Positions 44,601 to 52,858 are shown, counted from the stretch's first letter. The stretch: 64,000 nucleotides of DNA from Kutzneria viridogrisea (GCA_014138725.1 JACJID010000002.1:696001-760000), one strand, 5' to 3'. Translations and numbers: made by a program. The notes: generated by a model from the sequence alone, not told the origin.

Positions 44601-46141
44601 GCGAGCTTGCGAGTTCACCATCGGGCGCAGGGAGCTTTGGTCGCGAGGGCGGCGAGCGCCAGCGAGGCGGGCCCGCGAGCGAGCAGGGCTTCGACCCGCG
44701 TACGGGGCAGCCGGTCGGCACCCCAGTTGAGTCCACTTCGGACTCTTTGCTGGACCAGATCTGCGCACTGGCAACGAAGTCGGCCGCGTCCTGGGCCGCG
44801 GCGGACCGCGCGCCATACCTGGAGCGGGTCGCCGACGCGCTGGACGCGGAGAGCGAACTGCTCGTGTCCACCGCGGATGCCGAGACGGCACTGGGCGTGC
44901 CCAGGCTGACCGGCGAGCTCAAGCGCACCACCAACCAGTTGCGCCTGTTCGCCGAGGTGCTGCGCGAGGGCAGCTACCTGGAGGCCACCCTGGACTCCGC
45001 CGACCCGGACACGGTCCCGCCCCGCCCGGTGCTGCGCCGCGTGCTGCGCTCGATCGGGCCGGTCGCGGTGTTCGCCGCGAGCAACTTCCCGTTCGCCTTC
45101 TCCGTGGCCGGTGGCGACACGGCCTCCGCGCTGGCAGCCGGGTCCCCGGTTGTGGTCAAGGCGCACCCCGGTCACCCCGCGACCTCCCGCGAGACCGCGC
45201 GGATCCTCACGAACGTCCTGCCCGAGGGCGTGTTCGGCATCGTGCACGGGGTCGAGGCCGGTGTGCGCCTGGTACGCCACCCCGCGATCAAGGCGGTCGG
45301 CTTCACCGGGTCGACCACGGGTGGCCGCGCCCTGTTCGACCTGGCCAGCTCCCGGCCCGACCCGATCCCGTTCTACGGCGAACTGGGCAGCGTCAACCCC
45401 ACCGTGGTCCTGCCCTCGGCCGCCACCGAGCAGACCGCCACCGGGTTCGCGGCCTCGCTGACCATGGGCGTCGGGCAGTTCTGCACCAACCCCGGCCTAC
45501 TGTTCGCCCCCGCGGGCTTCGTCGAGTCGCTGGCCGCCGCCGTCACCGGGTCCTCCGGCGGCGTGATGCTCAACGAGCGCATGCAGCACACGTACCAGTC
45601 CGGGGTGGACGGTCTGGCCGCGGGCGAGTTGGTCGAACTGGTCGCCACCGGCACCGCGCCGGAGGGCGGCTGGGCCGTCGCCCCGAAGCTGTTCGCCGTG
45701 GAGCTGAAGACCTTCGCCGCCAACCTGGAGGTGCTCACCGAGGAGCACTTCGGCCCCGCCGGGCTCGTGGTCACCTACACCGACCCCGCGGAACTGCCCG
45801 AGGTGCTGGCCCAGTTGCCCGGTTCGCTCACCGCGACCGTGCACGCCGAGGCCGCCGACCACGCCGTGGCCGGTCAGCTCGCCGAGGTCCTCGCGGACAT
45901 CGCCGGGCGGCTGATCTTCAACGCCTGGCCGACCGGTGTGGCCGTGGCCTGGGGCATGCAGCACGGCGGTCCGTGGCCCGCCACCACCAACCCGCTGCAC
46001 ACCTCCGTTGGCGCCACGGCCATCCGGCGCTGGCTGGTGCCGATCAGCTACCAGGGCTGGCCCGAGGAGCTGTTGCCGCCCGCCCTGCGCGCCGACAACC
46101 CGCTGGCGATCCCCCGCCGCACCAACGGAACCCTCTCCTGA
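44597..46141 (+). CDS. 2,5-dioxopentanoate (ketoglutaric semialdehyde) dehydrogenase
   Basis: A 514-residue aldehyde dehydrogenase that oxidises 2,5-dioxopentanoate to 2-oxoglutarate, the last step of the oxidative uronate route. ALDH features are PVAVFAASNFPFAFSVAGGD, AIKAVGFTGSTTGG, the general base in PFYGELGSVNP, and catalytic cysteine in MGVGQFCTNPGLLF. These subgroup motifs match ketoglutaric-semialdehyde enzymes. GTG 44597 follows AAGGAGG. The first ~32 residues (VSELASSPSGAGSFGREGG and on) are unlike the family and look like a repeat-derived extension. Confidence 0.9.
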   Translation: MSELASSPSGAGSFGREGGERQRGGPASEQGFDPRTGQPVGTPVESTSDSLLDQICALATKSAASWAAADRAPYLERVADALDAESELLVSTADAETALGVPRLTGELKRTTNQLRLFAEVLREGSYLEATLDSADPDTVPPRPVLRRVLRSIGPVAVFAASNFPFAFSVAGGDTASALAAGSPVVVKAHPGHPATSRETARILTNVLPEGVFGIVHGVEAGVRLVRHPAIKAVGFTGSTTGGRALFDLASSRPDPIPFYGELGSVNPTVVLPSAATEQTATGFAASLTMGVGQFCTNPGLLFAPAGFVESLAAAVTGSSGGVMLNERMQHTYQSGVDGLAAGELVELVATGTAPEGGWAVAPKLFAVELKTFAANLEVLTEEHFGPAGLVVTYTDPAELPEVLAQLPGSLTATVHAEAADHAVAGQLAEVLADIAGRLIFNAWPTGVAVAWGMQHGGPWPATTNPLHTSVGATAIRRWLVPISYQGWPEELLPPALRADNPLAIPRRTNGTLS

Positions 46142-46146
46142 CCCGC

Positions 46147-46382
46147 GAGTCCCGCTGACAGGAGCACGAGTCCCGCCCTGACGCCCGCGAGTCCCGCTCT
46201 CTGGCTGGCGAGTCCCGCCCACAGGTTGGGTGAATCCGCCCTGGGGTTGCGGATTCACCCGCCGCTGGGCGGGACTCGCCGCACTGTGGGCGGGACTCGG
46301 TTACGGCTGGGCGGGACTCGGTTACGGCTGGGCGGGACTCGCGCACCGCTGGGCGGGACTCGCGGGCAGGTGGGCGGGACTC
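46147..46382. repeat. Mirror-symmetric 21-bp-phased array
   Basis: Four GAGTCCCGC units start at 46147, 46168, 46189 and 46210. Six inverse GCGGGACTC units start at 46269, 46290, 46311, 46332, 46353 and 46374. The step is exactly 21 bp on both sides. The centre is a perfect hairpin, GGGTGAATCCGC (46228-46239) with GCGGATTCACCC (46249-46260). It fills the gap between two convergent genes and is not coding. Confidence 0.9.
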
Positions 46383-46390
46383 GCGGGCGG

Positions 46391-47671
46391 CTAGGCGGGG
46401 ATCGGGGTGGGGCTGGGGAGGGTGAGCAGGGCGATCAGTGAGGCCAGGGCGCAGGCCACGATGTACCAGCTGATCCAGGTGCTGGAGCCGGTGCCCTGCA
46501 GGATGGCGGCGGCGATCAGCGGGGCCGGGCCGCCCGCGATGACCGAGGCGAGGTGGTAGCCCAGGCCCGCGCCCGAGTAGCGCACCGAGGTGCCGAAGCT
46601 CTCGGCGATCAGCGCGGCCTGCGGCCCGTACTGCACGGCGTGCAGCACCAGCGAGATGACGATGCCCAGCAACACGAGGCCGGGGACCCTCGTGTCCAGC
46701 AACCCGAAGTACGGGAACGCGTAGAGCCCGACGGCGACGACACCGATCCCGTAGACGAGCCGCCTGCCGTACCGGTCGGACAGCCAGCCGAACAGCGGCA
46801 CGCAGAGCAGGCCCACCACAGCGGCGATCATGGTGTCGCCGAGCAGCAGGTCCTGGGACATCTTGAGCTGGCTGGTGCCGTAGGTGAGCACGAAGGTGAT
46901 GAACAGGTAGAACGGGGCCTGCTCGGACATGCGCAGGAAGGCCGAGCTGAGCACGGTCCCGGGCTGCTCGCGGAGGACCTGCCACACCGGCTGGCGCACG
47001 ACCGCCCTGCGCTCGCGGACCTCGGTGAACTCCGGCGACTCCACCACGCGCAGCCGCACGTAGAGCCCGACGCCGACGAGCACGATGCTGATCAGGAACG
47101 GCACCCGCCAGGCCCAGGCCAGGAAGGCGTCCCCGGACAGGTCACGGGTCAGCCGGATCACGCCGGTGGACAGCAGCAGGCCGATCGGCACACCGAGTTG
47201 CGGCAGGCTGGCCATCAGCCCGCGACGCCTGTCCTGCCCCCACTCCATGGACATCAGCACCGAACCGCCCCACTCGCCGCCGACCCCGATGCCCTGGGCG
47301 ATGCGCAGCAGCGTCAACAGCACCGCCGCCGTGACGCCGATCGTGGCGGTGCCGGGCAGGCAGCCGATCAGGAACGTGCCGACCCCCATCAGCAGCAGGG
47401 TCGCCACCAGGGTGGCCTTGCGCCCGATGCGGTCGCCGAAGTGGCCGAAGACCGCGGCCCCGATCGGCCGGGCCACGAAGCCCACGAACTGGGTGCCGAA
47501 CGCTGCCAGCACCCCGGCGAAGGGTGCGCTGCTGGGGAAGAACAGCTGGGGGAAAACCAGTGCGGCGGCGGTTCCGTACAGGAAGAAGTCGTACCACTCG
47601 ATGGAGGTACCGATCATGCTGGCGACAACGGCCCTGCGCCGCTGAGCCCGAACCGCGGTGTCCTGGTTCAT
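46391..47671 (-). CDS. MFS transporter, metabolite:H+ symporter (MHS) type
   Basis: A 426-residue, 12-helix inner-membrane transporter. It begins AVVASMIGTSIEWYDFFLYGTAA, the MHS-family signature. It has the MFS loop motif GHFGDRIGRKATL after helix 2, RIAQGIGVGGEWGGS in helix 4, and a second loop GWLSDRYGRRLVY. MHS members carry organic acids, betaines or sugars acids with protons. Proximity to the uronate pathway suggests import of uronate or glucarate, but it is convergent and not in the operon, so this is inference. Start ATG 47671, divergent from rtcB. Confidence 0.88.
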   Translation of the reverse strand: MNQDTAVRAQRRRAVVASMIGTSIEWYDFFLYGTAAALVFPQLFFPSSAPFAGVLAAFGTQFVGFVARPIGAAVFGHFGDRIGRKATLVATLLLMGVGTFLIGCLPGTATIGVTAAVLLTLLRIAQGIGVGGEWGGSVLMSMEWGQDRRRGLMASLPQLGVPIGLLLSTGVIRLTRDLSGDAFLAWAWRVPFLISIVLVGVGLYVRLRVVESPEFTEVRERRAVVRQPVWQVLREQPGTVLSSAFLRMSEQAPFYLFITFVLTYGTSQLKMSQDLLLGDTMIAAVVGLLCVPLFGWLSDRYGRRLVYGIGVVAVGLYAFPYFGLLDTRVPGLVLLGIVISLVLHAVQYGPQAALIAESFGTSVRYSGAGLGYHLASVIAGGPAPLIAAAILQGTGSSTWISWYIVACALASLIALLTLPSPTPIPA

Positions 47672-47750
47672 GGACAAACAGTGGTGGCGGTCGCCGGGCC
47701 TGTCAAGAACTCGGTCGCGACAGGACAAACCGGCTTCTAGGCTCTGCCCC

Positions 47751-48929
47751 ATGGCAATCACGACCGTGCCCGGGAAGCACGTGGACATCAAGATGTGGAC
47801 CAGGGCCGAGGACGTCGAGCCCCAGGCCATGCAGCAGCTGCGCAACATCTCCTCGCTGCCGTGGGCGGTCAAGCACGTCGCCGTGATGCCGGACGTCCAC
47901 TTCGGCAAGGGCGCCACGGTGGGCTCGGTGATCGCGATGCGCGACGCCGTGTCCCCGGCCGCCGTGGGGGTGGACATCGGCTGCGGCATGGCGGCGGTGC
48001 GGACCTCGCTGACGGCCAACGACCTGCCCGCCGACCTGGGCAAGCTGCGCGCGGACATGGAGAAGGCCGTGCCCGTGGGGTTCGGCGCGCACAAGGAGGC
48101 GGCGTTCGGCACCCGCGACGCCCAGGACTGGCAGCAGTTCTGGCGCGGGTTCGAGGACCTGACGCCAGCGGTGCGGGCGCGCGCGGACCGCGCGGTCAAC
48201 CAGATGGGCACCCTCGGTGGCGGCAACCACTTCCTGGAGGTCTGCCTGGACACCCAGAAGCGGGTGTGGATCATGCTGCACTCCGGCTCGCGCAACATCG
48301 GCAACGAGCTGGCGCAGCACCACATCTCGGTGGCCCGCGGGCTGGCGCACAACTCCGCCCTGCCCGACCCCGATCTGGCCGTGTTCCTCGCGGGCACCCC
48401 GCAGATGGCCGCGTACCGGCACGACCTGTACTGGGCGCAGGACTACGCACGGCGCAACCGCGCGGTCATGCTGCGCCTGGTGTGCGACGTGTTCCGCAAG
48501 CGGTTCGTGAAGATCGGCTTCGACGAGCCGATCAGCTGTCACCACAACTATGTCGCCGAGGAGACGCATTTCGGCGAGGAGGTGCTGGTGACGCGCAAGG
48601 GCGCGATCCGCGCGGGGCTGGGTGACCTGGGCATCATCCCGGGTTCCATGGGCACCGGCTCGTACATCGTGCGCGGGCTGGGCAACCCGGAGTCATTCGA
48701 GTCCGCCTCACACGGGGCGGGCCGCCGGATGTCGCGCAACAAGGCGCGGCAGCGGTTCAGCCGGGACGACCTGATCGCGCAGACCAAGGGCGTGGAGTGC
48801 CGCAAGGACACTGGCGTGATCGACGAGATCCCGGCGGCCTACAAGGACATCGACGACGTGATCGCAAACCAGGCGGACCTGGTGGAGATCGTGGCCAAGC
48901 TCAAGCAGGTCATCTGCGTGAAGGGCTGA
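47751..48929 (+). CDS. rtcB: RNA-splicing/repair ligase RtcB
   Basis: The 392-residue GTP- and Mn-dependent ligase joins 2',3'-cyclic phosphate or 3'-phosphate and 5'-OH RNA ends. It shows the metal-binding cysteine in AVGVDIGCGMAA, GTLGGGNHFLEV, MLHSGSRNIGN, ISCHHNYV, and the SHGAGRRMSR motif with the histidine that is guanylylated. The length matches the short bacterial RtcB form. No RtcA or archease gene is adjacent. ATG 47751 has a poor ribosome site; the mRNA may be nearly leaderless. A terminator follows. Confidence 0.94.
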   Translation: MAITTVPGKHVDIKMWTRAEDVEPQAMQQLRNISSLPWAVKHVAVMPDVHFGKGATVGSVIAMRDAVSPAAVGVDIGCGMAAVRTSLTANDLPADLGKLRADMEKAVPVGFGAHKEAAFGTRDAQDWQQFWRGFEDLTPAVRARADRAVNQMGTLGGGNHFLEVCLDTQKRVWIMLHSGSRNIGNELAQHHISVARGLAHNSALPDPDLAVFLAGTPQMAAYRHDLYWAQDYARRNRAVMLRLVCDVFRKRFVKIGFDEPISCHHNYVAEETHFGEEVLVTRKGAIRAGLGDLGIIPGSMGTGSYIVRGLGNPESFESASHGAGRRMSRNKARQRFSRDDLIAQTKGVECRKDTGVIDEIPAAYKDIDDVIANQADLVEIVAKLKQVICVKG

Positions 48930-48937
48930 GCAAGACA

Positions 48938-48971
48938 GGGCCTGCCGGGGCAGCTCGTCCCCGGCAGGCCC
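48938..48971. terminator. Terminator after rtcB
   Basis: GGGCCTGCCGGGG (48938-48950) pairs with CCCCGGCAGGCCC (48959-48971), 8-nt loop, between the convergent rtcB and the RlpA-like gene. Confidence 0.85.
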
Positions 48972-48977
48972 CGCTCC

Positions 48978-49844
48978 TCACTTGCCCGCGCTGACCAGCT
49001 GGACCTGGGCGTTGCGGATGAGGTTCTTGCCCGGGGTGCGGATCTGCTCGAAGGCGGCCACGGACATGGCCGCACAGAACGAACTCCGGTCGTTGACCCG
49101 TACCACCACGGACTTGCCGGTGTCCGGGTTGGTCACCCGGATCTGGCTGCCCAGCGGGAAAAGGCCGGAGCCCGCGGTCATCGCGTTGGAGTCGTTGCGC
49201 TCCCCGCTCGCGGTGCGGCCGCCGCCCGCGACGAAGGTGGCCACGCAGTTCTGCGGGGCACCGGGCATGGCGGTCACGGTGCTCGCGGTGGTCGTCGTGG
49301 TCGTCGTGGTCACGGTGGCGCTGGTGCTGGTGTCACAGGTGTTGGTGGGTTGGACCGTCGTCCCCGTCGGGTCGGTGGTCGTGGAGTCCGTGGGGTTGGT
49401 GGTCGTGGTGCCCCCAGGGATGGTGGTCGTCCCCATGGGGTTGGTCGTGGTCCCCATGGGATTTGTCGTGGTACCCATCGGGTTCGTCGTCGTACCCATG
49501 GGATTCGTGGTCGTAGTGCCCATCGGGTTGGTCGTGGTACTCATGGGATTTGTCGTGGTACCCATGGGATTCGTGGTCGTCCCCATCGGGTGGGTGGTGC
49601 TGCCCGTGAGGATGGTGGTGCTCGTCGGGGCCTGGGTCGTGGTCCTGTCCCCCTTCCTCCTGTGCTTCTTCCTGTCCTGGTCACCCTGCTGGCAGTCCTT
49701 GCCGGTGCGCAGCGCGGTCGCCGAATTGGCCGTGGTGGTCGCCGAACTCATGCCCTCCAGCCCGACGACGACACCGCCGAACAGCAGGCCGACGCCGAGC
49801 ACGACCGCACCGGCGCGCAGCGCTTTGTCCTTGCGTTCACCCAT
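48978..49844 (-). CDS. RlpA-like double-psi-barrel protein with TTTNPMG repeats
   Basis: A 288-residue exported protein: a signal-anchor helix (ALRAGAVVLGVGLLFGGVVVG, residues ~9-28); a basic patch; about eight heptapeptide repeats of the type TTTNPMG (residues ~82-145); a Thr-rich run; and a C-terminal double-psi beta-barrel (residues ~203-288) with TASGERNDSNAMTA, GLFPLGSQIRVTN and GKSVVVRVNDR. These match RlpA/expansin-like wall proteins. After NDR it has SSFCAAM instead of the RlpA R-x-I-D-L-S region, so lytic transglycosylase activity is doubtful. The repeats are a likely O-glycosylated spacer across the wall. Confidence 0.8.
   Translation of the reverse strand: MGERKDKALRAGAVVLGVGLLFGGVVVGLEGMSSATTTANSATALRTGKDCQQGDQDRKKHRRKGDRTTTQAPTSTTILTGSTTHPMGTTTNPMGTTTNPMSTTTNPMGTTTTNPMGTTTNPMGTTTNPMGTTTNPMGTTTIPGGTTTTNPTDSTTTDPTGTTVQPTNTCDTSTSATVTTTTTTTTASTVTAMPGAPQNCVATFVAGGGRTASGERNDSNAMTAGSGLFPLGSQIRVTNPDTGKSVVVRVNDRSSFCAAMSVAAFEQIRTPGKNLIRNAQVQLVSAGK
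49410..49601 (-). repeat. In-frame 21-bp tandem repeats encoding TTTNPMG
   Basis: Roughly eight to nine 21-bp units, two interrupted by an extra Thr codon, encode residues 82-145 of the RlpA-like protein. They are a coding minisatellite prone to length change. Confidence 0.85.
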
Positions 49845-49942
49845 GCCGGGCTCTACGCCGATCGGGGCGCGGGTGGTTCAGACAAGGTGGTCACCCCCGG
49901 CAGGCTGGACCGAATGGCCCACCTGCCGCCACACTGCTCGCC

Positions 49943-50854
49943 GTGAACGAACTGGGGCGTTCCAACACAGAGGTACCCGGCGGCGCGGACGCGGACCGCT
50001 CACTGGCGGCGATCGGGGCCGCCTGCGGCCTGGATTTCCGCAGGTGCAAACGTTTGCCAGGGGAACACGGGGCGGTGGAGGCGACGGTACCCGGCAGCGG
50101 GCGGTTCATCGTGAAGTGGACCCGGCACCCCGCACCCTGGCAGGACCACGTGGCCGGGGTGACCACGGCGCTGCGGCGCAGGCGCTACCCGGCGCCGAGG
50201 ATCATCGCGGCCGACGAGGTCGACGGGTTGAGCTACCTGGTCCAGGAGAAACTGCCCGGCACACCACCGCAGGAACTGGACGCCGACCAGTTGGAGTCGC
50301 TGATCAGCGTGGTGGAGATGCACCGGGACGGCGCACGCGGGCTGGAGCGGCGCGGACTGGGCTGGGGCGAACAGGTCCAGCGCGACCTGGCCGACCCGGA
50401 GCACTGGTCGCTGCGCAAGCGCGCGCTGGCCGGGCACTCCCCGCTGGGGGCCAGGCTGGTGGCCGACATCGCGCGCCGGGCCGCGGCACTGGACGTGTCC
50501 GGGCTGCCCGAGCAGGACATCGTGCACGGGGACTTCGGCCTGGGCAACCTGCTGTTCCTGCCGGGCGCGCTCAGCGGGGTGGTGGACTGGGACGGCTGGC
50601 GCCCCGGGGACCACCGCGCCGACCTGGTGACCCTGTGGTTCGCCCTGCGCATCGGCACCGACCAGACCTGCACCGCGGCGCGGTTGAAGGCCCACCTGCG
50701 CCAGATCATGTGCCAGGAACTGCTGTGGCTGTACGCGGCGCACAACGTGGTGCGCACCCTGGGCTGGTTCGCGCACCGGTACGGCGAACTGCCCAGTCCA
50801 CAGTGGATGGACGCGAGCATCCGGCTGCTGCGCGCCACCCTGGATCAGAGGTAG
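49943..50854 (+). CDS. Aminoglycoside-phosphotransferase-fold protein
   Basis: A 303-residue kinase-like protein. The phosphate-binding lobe has GRFIVKWTRHP (ATP lysine). The catalytic loop is DIVHGDFGLGNLLFLPG (HGDxxxxN), and the metal site is GVVDWDGWRPGDHRADL. These match the APH/choline-kinase family. The true substrate is unknown; many actinomycete members are not resistance enzymes. GTG 49943 is the start. The 3' end overlaps the convergent VOC gene by 10 bp. Confidence 0.82.
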   Translation: MNELGRSNTEVPGGADADRSLAAIGAACGLDFRRCKRLPGEHGAVEATVPGSGRFIVKWTRHPAPWQDHVAGVTTALRRRRYPAPRIIAADEVDGLSYLVQEKLPGTPPQELDADQLESLISVVEMHRDGARGLERRGLGWGEQVQRDLADPEHWSLRKRALAGHSPLGARLVADIARRAAALDVSGLPEQDIVHGDFGLGNLLFLPGALSGVVDWDGWRPGDHRADLVTLWFALRIGTDQTCTAARLKAHLRQIMCQELLWLYAAHNVVRTLGWFAHRYGELPSPQWMDASIRLLRATLDQR

Positions 50855-51225
50855 TTGCTGATCTCGATCAGGTTGCCGTCCGGGTCGCGCACGTAGACGC
50901 TGAGGATGTCCCCGGTGGCCCCGGTGCGCTTGACCGGCCCCTCCTCGATGGGCACGCCCTCGCGCTCCAGGGTCTCCACCACGTCCACCAGCGGGTTGGC
51001 CGCGACCAGGCACAGGTCGGCGCTGCCCGGCACGGGCCTGGCCGCCTTGGGTTCGAACTCGTGACCCGCCTGGTGCAGGTTGATCTTGCTGTGGCCGAAG
51101 CGCAGGGCCCGGCGGCCGTCGCCGAACAGCACGGCCTCCATGCCCAGCACGTGCGTGTAGAACTCCACGGTCGCGTCCAGGTCGGCGACGGTGAGCACCA
51201 GGTGGTCCAGCCGGTCGATGATCAT
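50845..51225 (-). CDS. VOC-family (glyoxalase-like) protein
   Basis: A 126-residue protein of two beta-alpha-beta-beta-beta modules: RLDHLVLTVADLDATVEFYTHVLGM, with His as first metal ligand, and DILSVYVRDPDGNLIEISNY, with Glu as last ligand. This is the pattern of single-domain VOC metalloenzymes (glyoxalase, dioxygenase or fosfomycin-resistance relatives). The reaction cannot be assigned. Monocistronic and convergent with the phosphotransferase gene. Confidence 0.88.
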   Translation of the reverse strand: MIIDRLDHLVLTVADLDATVEFYTHVLGMEAVLFGDGRRALRFGHSKINLHQAGHEFEPKAARPVPGSADLCLVAANPLVDVVETLEREGVPIEEGPVKRTGATGDILSVYVRDPDGNLIEISNYL

Positions 51226-51346
51226 GCCGCCATTATTCTCCGGCCAGTCATCGGATGAATGCGTGATATTCCTTGCACCACCGCCCCGTTGGGCCTAGAT
51301 TCACCCGATGTAACCGCCGCCGCGCTCCGCTGACGAAGGAGGAGCG

Positions 51347-52654
51347 ATGACCAGGTGGCGGCGGCGCTTCGGCGCGGCACTGCTCACGGCGGCACTGGCG
51401 GTCCCCGGCACGGCGGCCGCGGCCTGCCGGGACACGATCGCCCCCACCCCGCCCATGGGGTGGAGCAGTTGGAGTTCGCTGCGGGGCAGGATCAGCGAGG
51501 ACTCGATCAAGGCGCAGGCACAGGTCATGCACGACCAGCTCGCCGCGCACGGCTACCGGTACGTCAACATCGACGCGGGCTGGAGCGACCACGTAGACGA
51601 GTACGGCCGCAACACCTGGGACACCAAGAAGTTCCCCTCCGGCATCCCGGCACTGGCCGCGCAGATCCACCGGCTGGGCCTCAAGTTCGGCATCTACCTG
51701 GTGCCCGGCATCCCCAAGTCGGCCGTCGCGGCGAACTCGCCGATCAAGGGAACCCCTTACCACGTCTCGGATGTCATCGACCCGAGCCTGCCGGGCAACA
51801 CCGCGGACGACGGTTCGGCACACCTGGACTACAGCAGGCCCGGGGCAGACGCCTACGTGCGCTCCCAGGCCGAACTGCTCAGCTCCTGGGGCGTGGACTA
51901 CATCAAGATGGACTTCGTCGGCCCCGGCGGTGGGCGGGTGGCCACCGACAACCGGGCCGACGTCCAGCACTGGCGGGCCGCACTGGACGCCACGCACCGA
52001 TCCGTCCACTTGGAACTGTCGAACTCGTTGAGCTTCGACAACGCCAAGGTGTGGCAGGGGTTCAGCAACGGGTGGCGCATCAACGGGGACATCGAGTGCT
52101 ACAGCCACTGCCCGGGCCTGACCAACTGGGCGGTGCGGGTGTCCTTGCGCTTCAAGGACCTGCCGAAGTGGGTGCCCTTCGCGGGGCCGGGGCACTGGAA
52201 CGACCTGGACTCGATCGAGGTGGGCAACGGGGACGCCGACGGCATCACCCCGGACGAGCGGCAGAGCATGATCACGCTGTGGTCGATCTCGGCCGCCCCG
52301 CTGCTGCTGGGCACCGACCTGACCAAGCTGGACCCGGCCGACCTGAAGCTGCTGACCAACGACGAGGTGATCGCGGTGGACCAGGCCGGGCACCCGGCAC
52401 ACCCGGTCTCCCAGGCGACGCAGCAGCAGGTGTGGGTCAGCGACAACCGGGACGGCAGCTACACCGTGGCCCTGTTCAACCTGGCCGACGCCGCTGCCAC
52501 GGTCAGCGCCAAGTGGTCGGACCTGCGCCCCGGCCTGCGGTCCGCGGCCGTGCGGGACCTGTGGGCACATCGGTCATCGGGGGTGCAGCGGGACGGGTTC
52601 ACCGCCGTACTCGCACCGCACGCCGCACGCCTGCTCAAGGTTTTCCCAGCCTGA
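51347..52654 (+). CDS. Secreted GH27 alpha-galactosidase
   Basis: The 435-residue enzyme has a signal peptide (residues 1-26, ending AAAA before CRD) and a GH27 catalytic barrel: TPPMGWSSWSSL, YRYVNIDAGWSD, YIKMDFVGPGG with nucleophile Asp189, and WRINGDIE with the acid/base Asp248. A C-terminal beta domain (VWVSDNRDGSYTVALFNL) follows. It lacks a binding module. It releases alpha-galactose (or related alpha-linked sugars) from plant galactomannans or oligosaccharides. Starts ATG behind GGAGGAGCG. Transcribed toward the chitinase block, which has its own promoter. Confidence 0.92.
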   Translation: MTRWRRRFGAALLTAALAVPGTAAAACRDTIAPTPPMGWSSWSSLRGRISEDSIKAQAQVMHDQLAAHGYRYVNIDAGWSDHVDEYGRNTWDTKKFPSGIPALAAQIHRLGLKFGIYLVPGIPKSAVAANSPIKGTPYHVSDVIDPSLPGNTADDGSAHLDYSRPGADAYVRSQAELLSSWGVDYIKMDFVGPGGGRVATDNRADVQHWRAALDATHRSVHLELSNSLSFDNAKVWQGFSNGWRINGDIECYSHCPGLTNWAVRVSLRFKDLPKWVPFAGPGHWNDLDSIEVGNGDADGITPDERQSMITLWSISAAPLLLGTDLTKLDPADLKLLTNDEVIAVDQAGHPAHPVSQATQQQVWVSDNRDGSYTVALFNLADAAATVSAKWSDLRPGLRSAAVRDLWAHRSSGVQRDGFTAVLAPHAARLLKVFPA

Positions 52655-52715
52655 CAACGGACTTTTCCGACATCTGGACACGGCCGAACGGAGCAGAAAA
52701 GCCCTGATCCACTAT

Positions 52716-52727
52716 TGGTCTAGGCCA
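52716..52727. promoter_or_regulatory. DasR-responsive element (dre) 1
   Basis: TGGTCTAGGCCA, one mismatch from the chitinase operator TGGTCTAGACCA, just upstream of the TTGACA -35 hexamer. Confidence 0.75.
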
Positions 52728-52732
52728 AATCC

Positions 52733-52761
52733 TTGACACCGCCAGTGGTCTAGTCCACATT
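52733..52761 (+). promoter_or_regulatory. Chitinase promoter -35/-10 region
   Basis: TTGACA (52733-52738) followed 17 nt later by CACATT (52756-52761). The two DasR-type 12-mers flank and overlap it, as in Streptomyces chitinase promoters. Confidence 0.55.
52746..52757. promoter_or_regulatory. DasR-responsive element (dre) 2
   Basis: TGGTCTAGTCCA lies 30 bp after dre 1, inside the -35/-10 spacer, where bound repressor would exclude polymerase. Confidence 0.75.
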
Positions 52762-52858
52762 TCTGAACACCTGGCACAAGCACAACGCAGTGATCACTGT
52801 CCTGCCGGGGGCGCAGTCGACGGCGCCACCGGCAACCATCCCTGCCCGAGGAGGACAG

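Noticed and set aside
46147..46382. CRISPR array or attachment site
   Set aside because: Same short period, with units inverted around a hairpin. No integrase and no tRNA gene nearby.
46044..46985. Open frame translating the 21-bp array as repeated RESRPAV-type heptads
   Set aside because: Any 21-bp array reads as a heptapeptide repeat in an open frame. The frame runs antisense through real genes and the two array halves have opposite orientation.
49350..49946. Plus-strand open frame opposite the TTTNPMG repeats
   Set aside because: It is the reverse complement of the coding minisatellite and has a low-complexity Gly/Arg product.
52790..52858. Upstream ATG giving 23 extra residues on the first chitinase
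   Set aside because: It would place a non-signal sequence ahead of the signal peptide, and the GAGGAGG site precedes the ATG at 52859.
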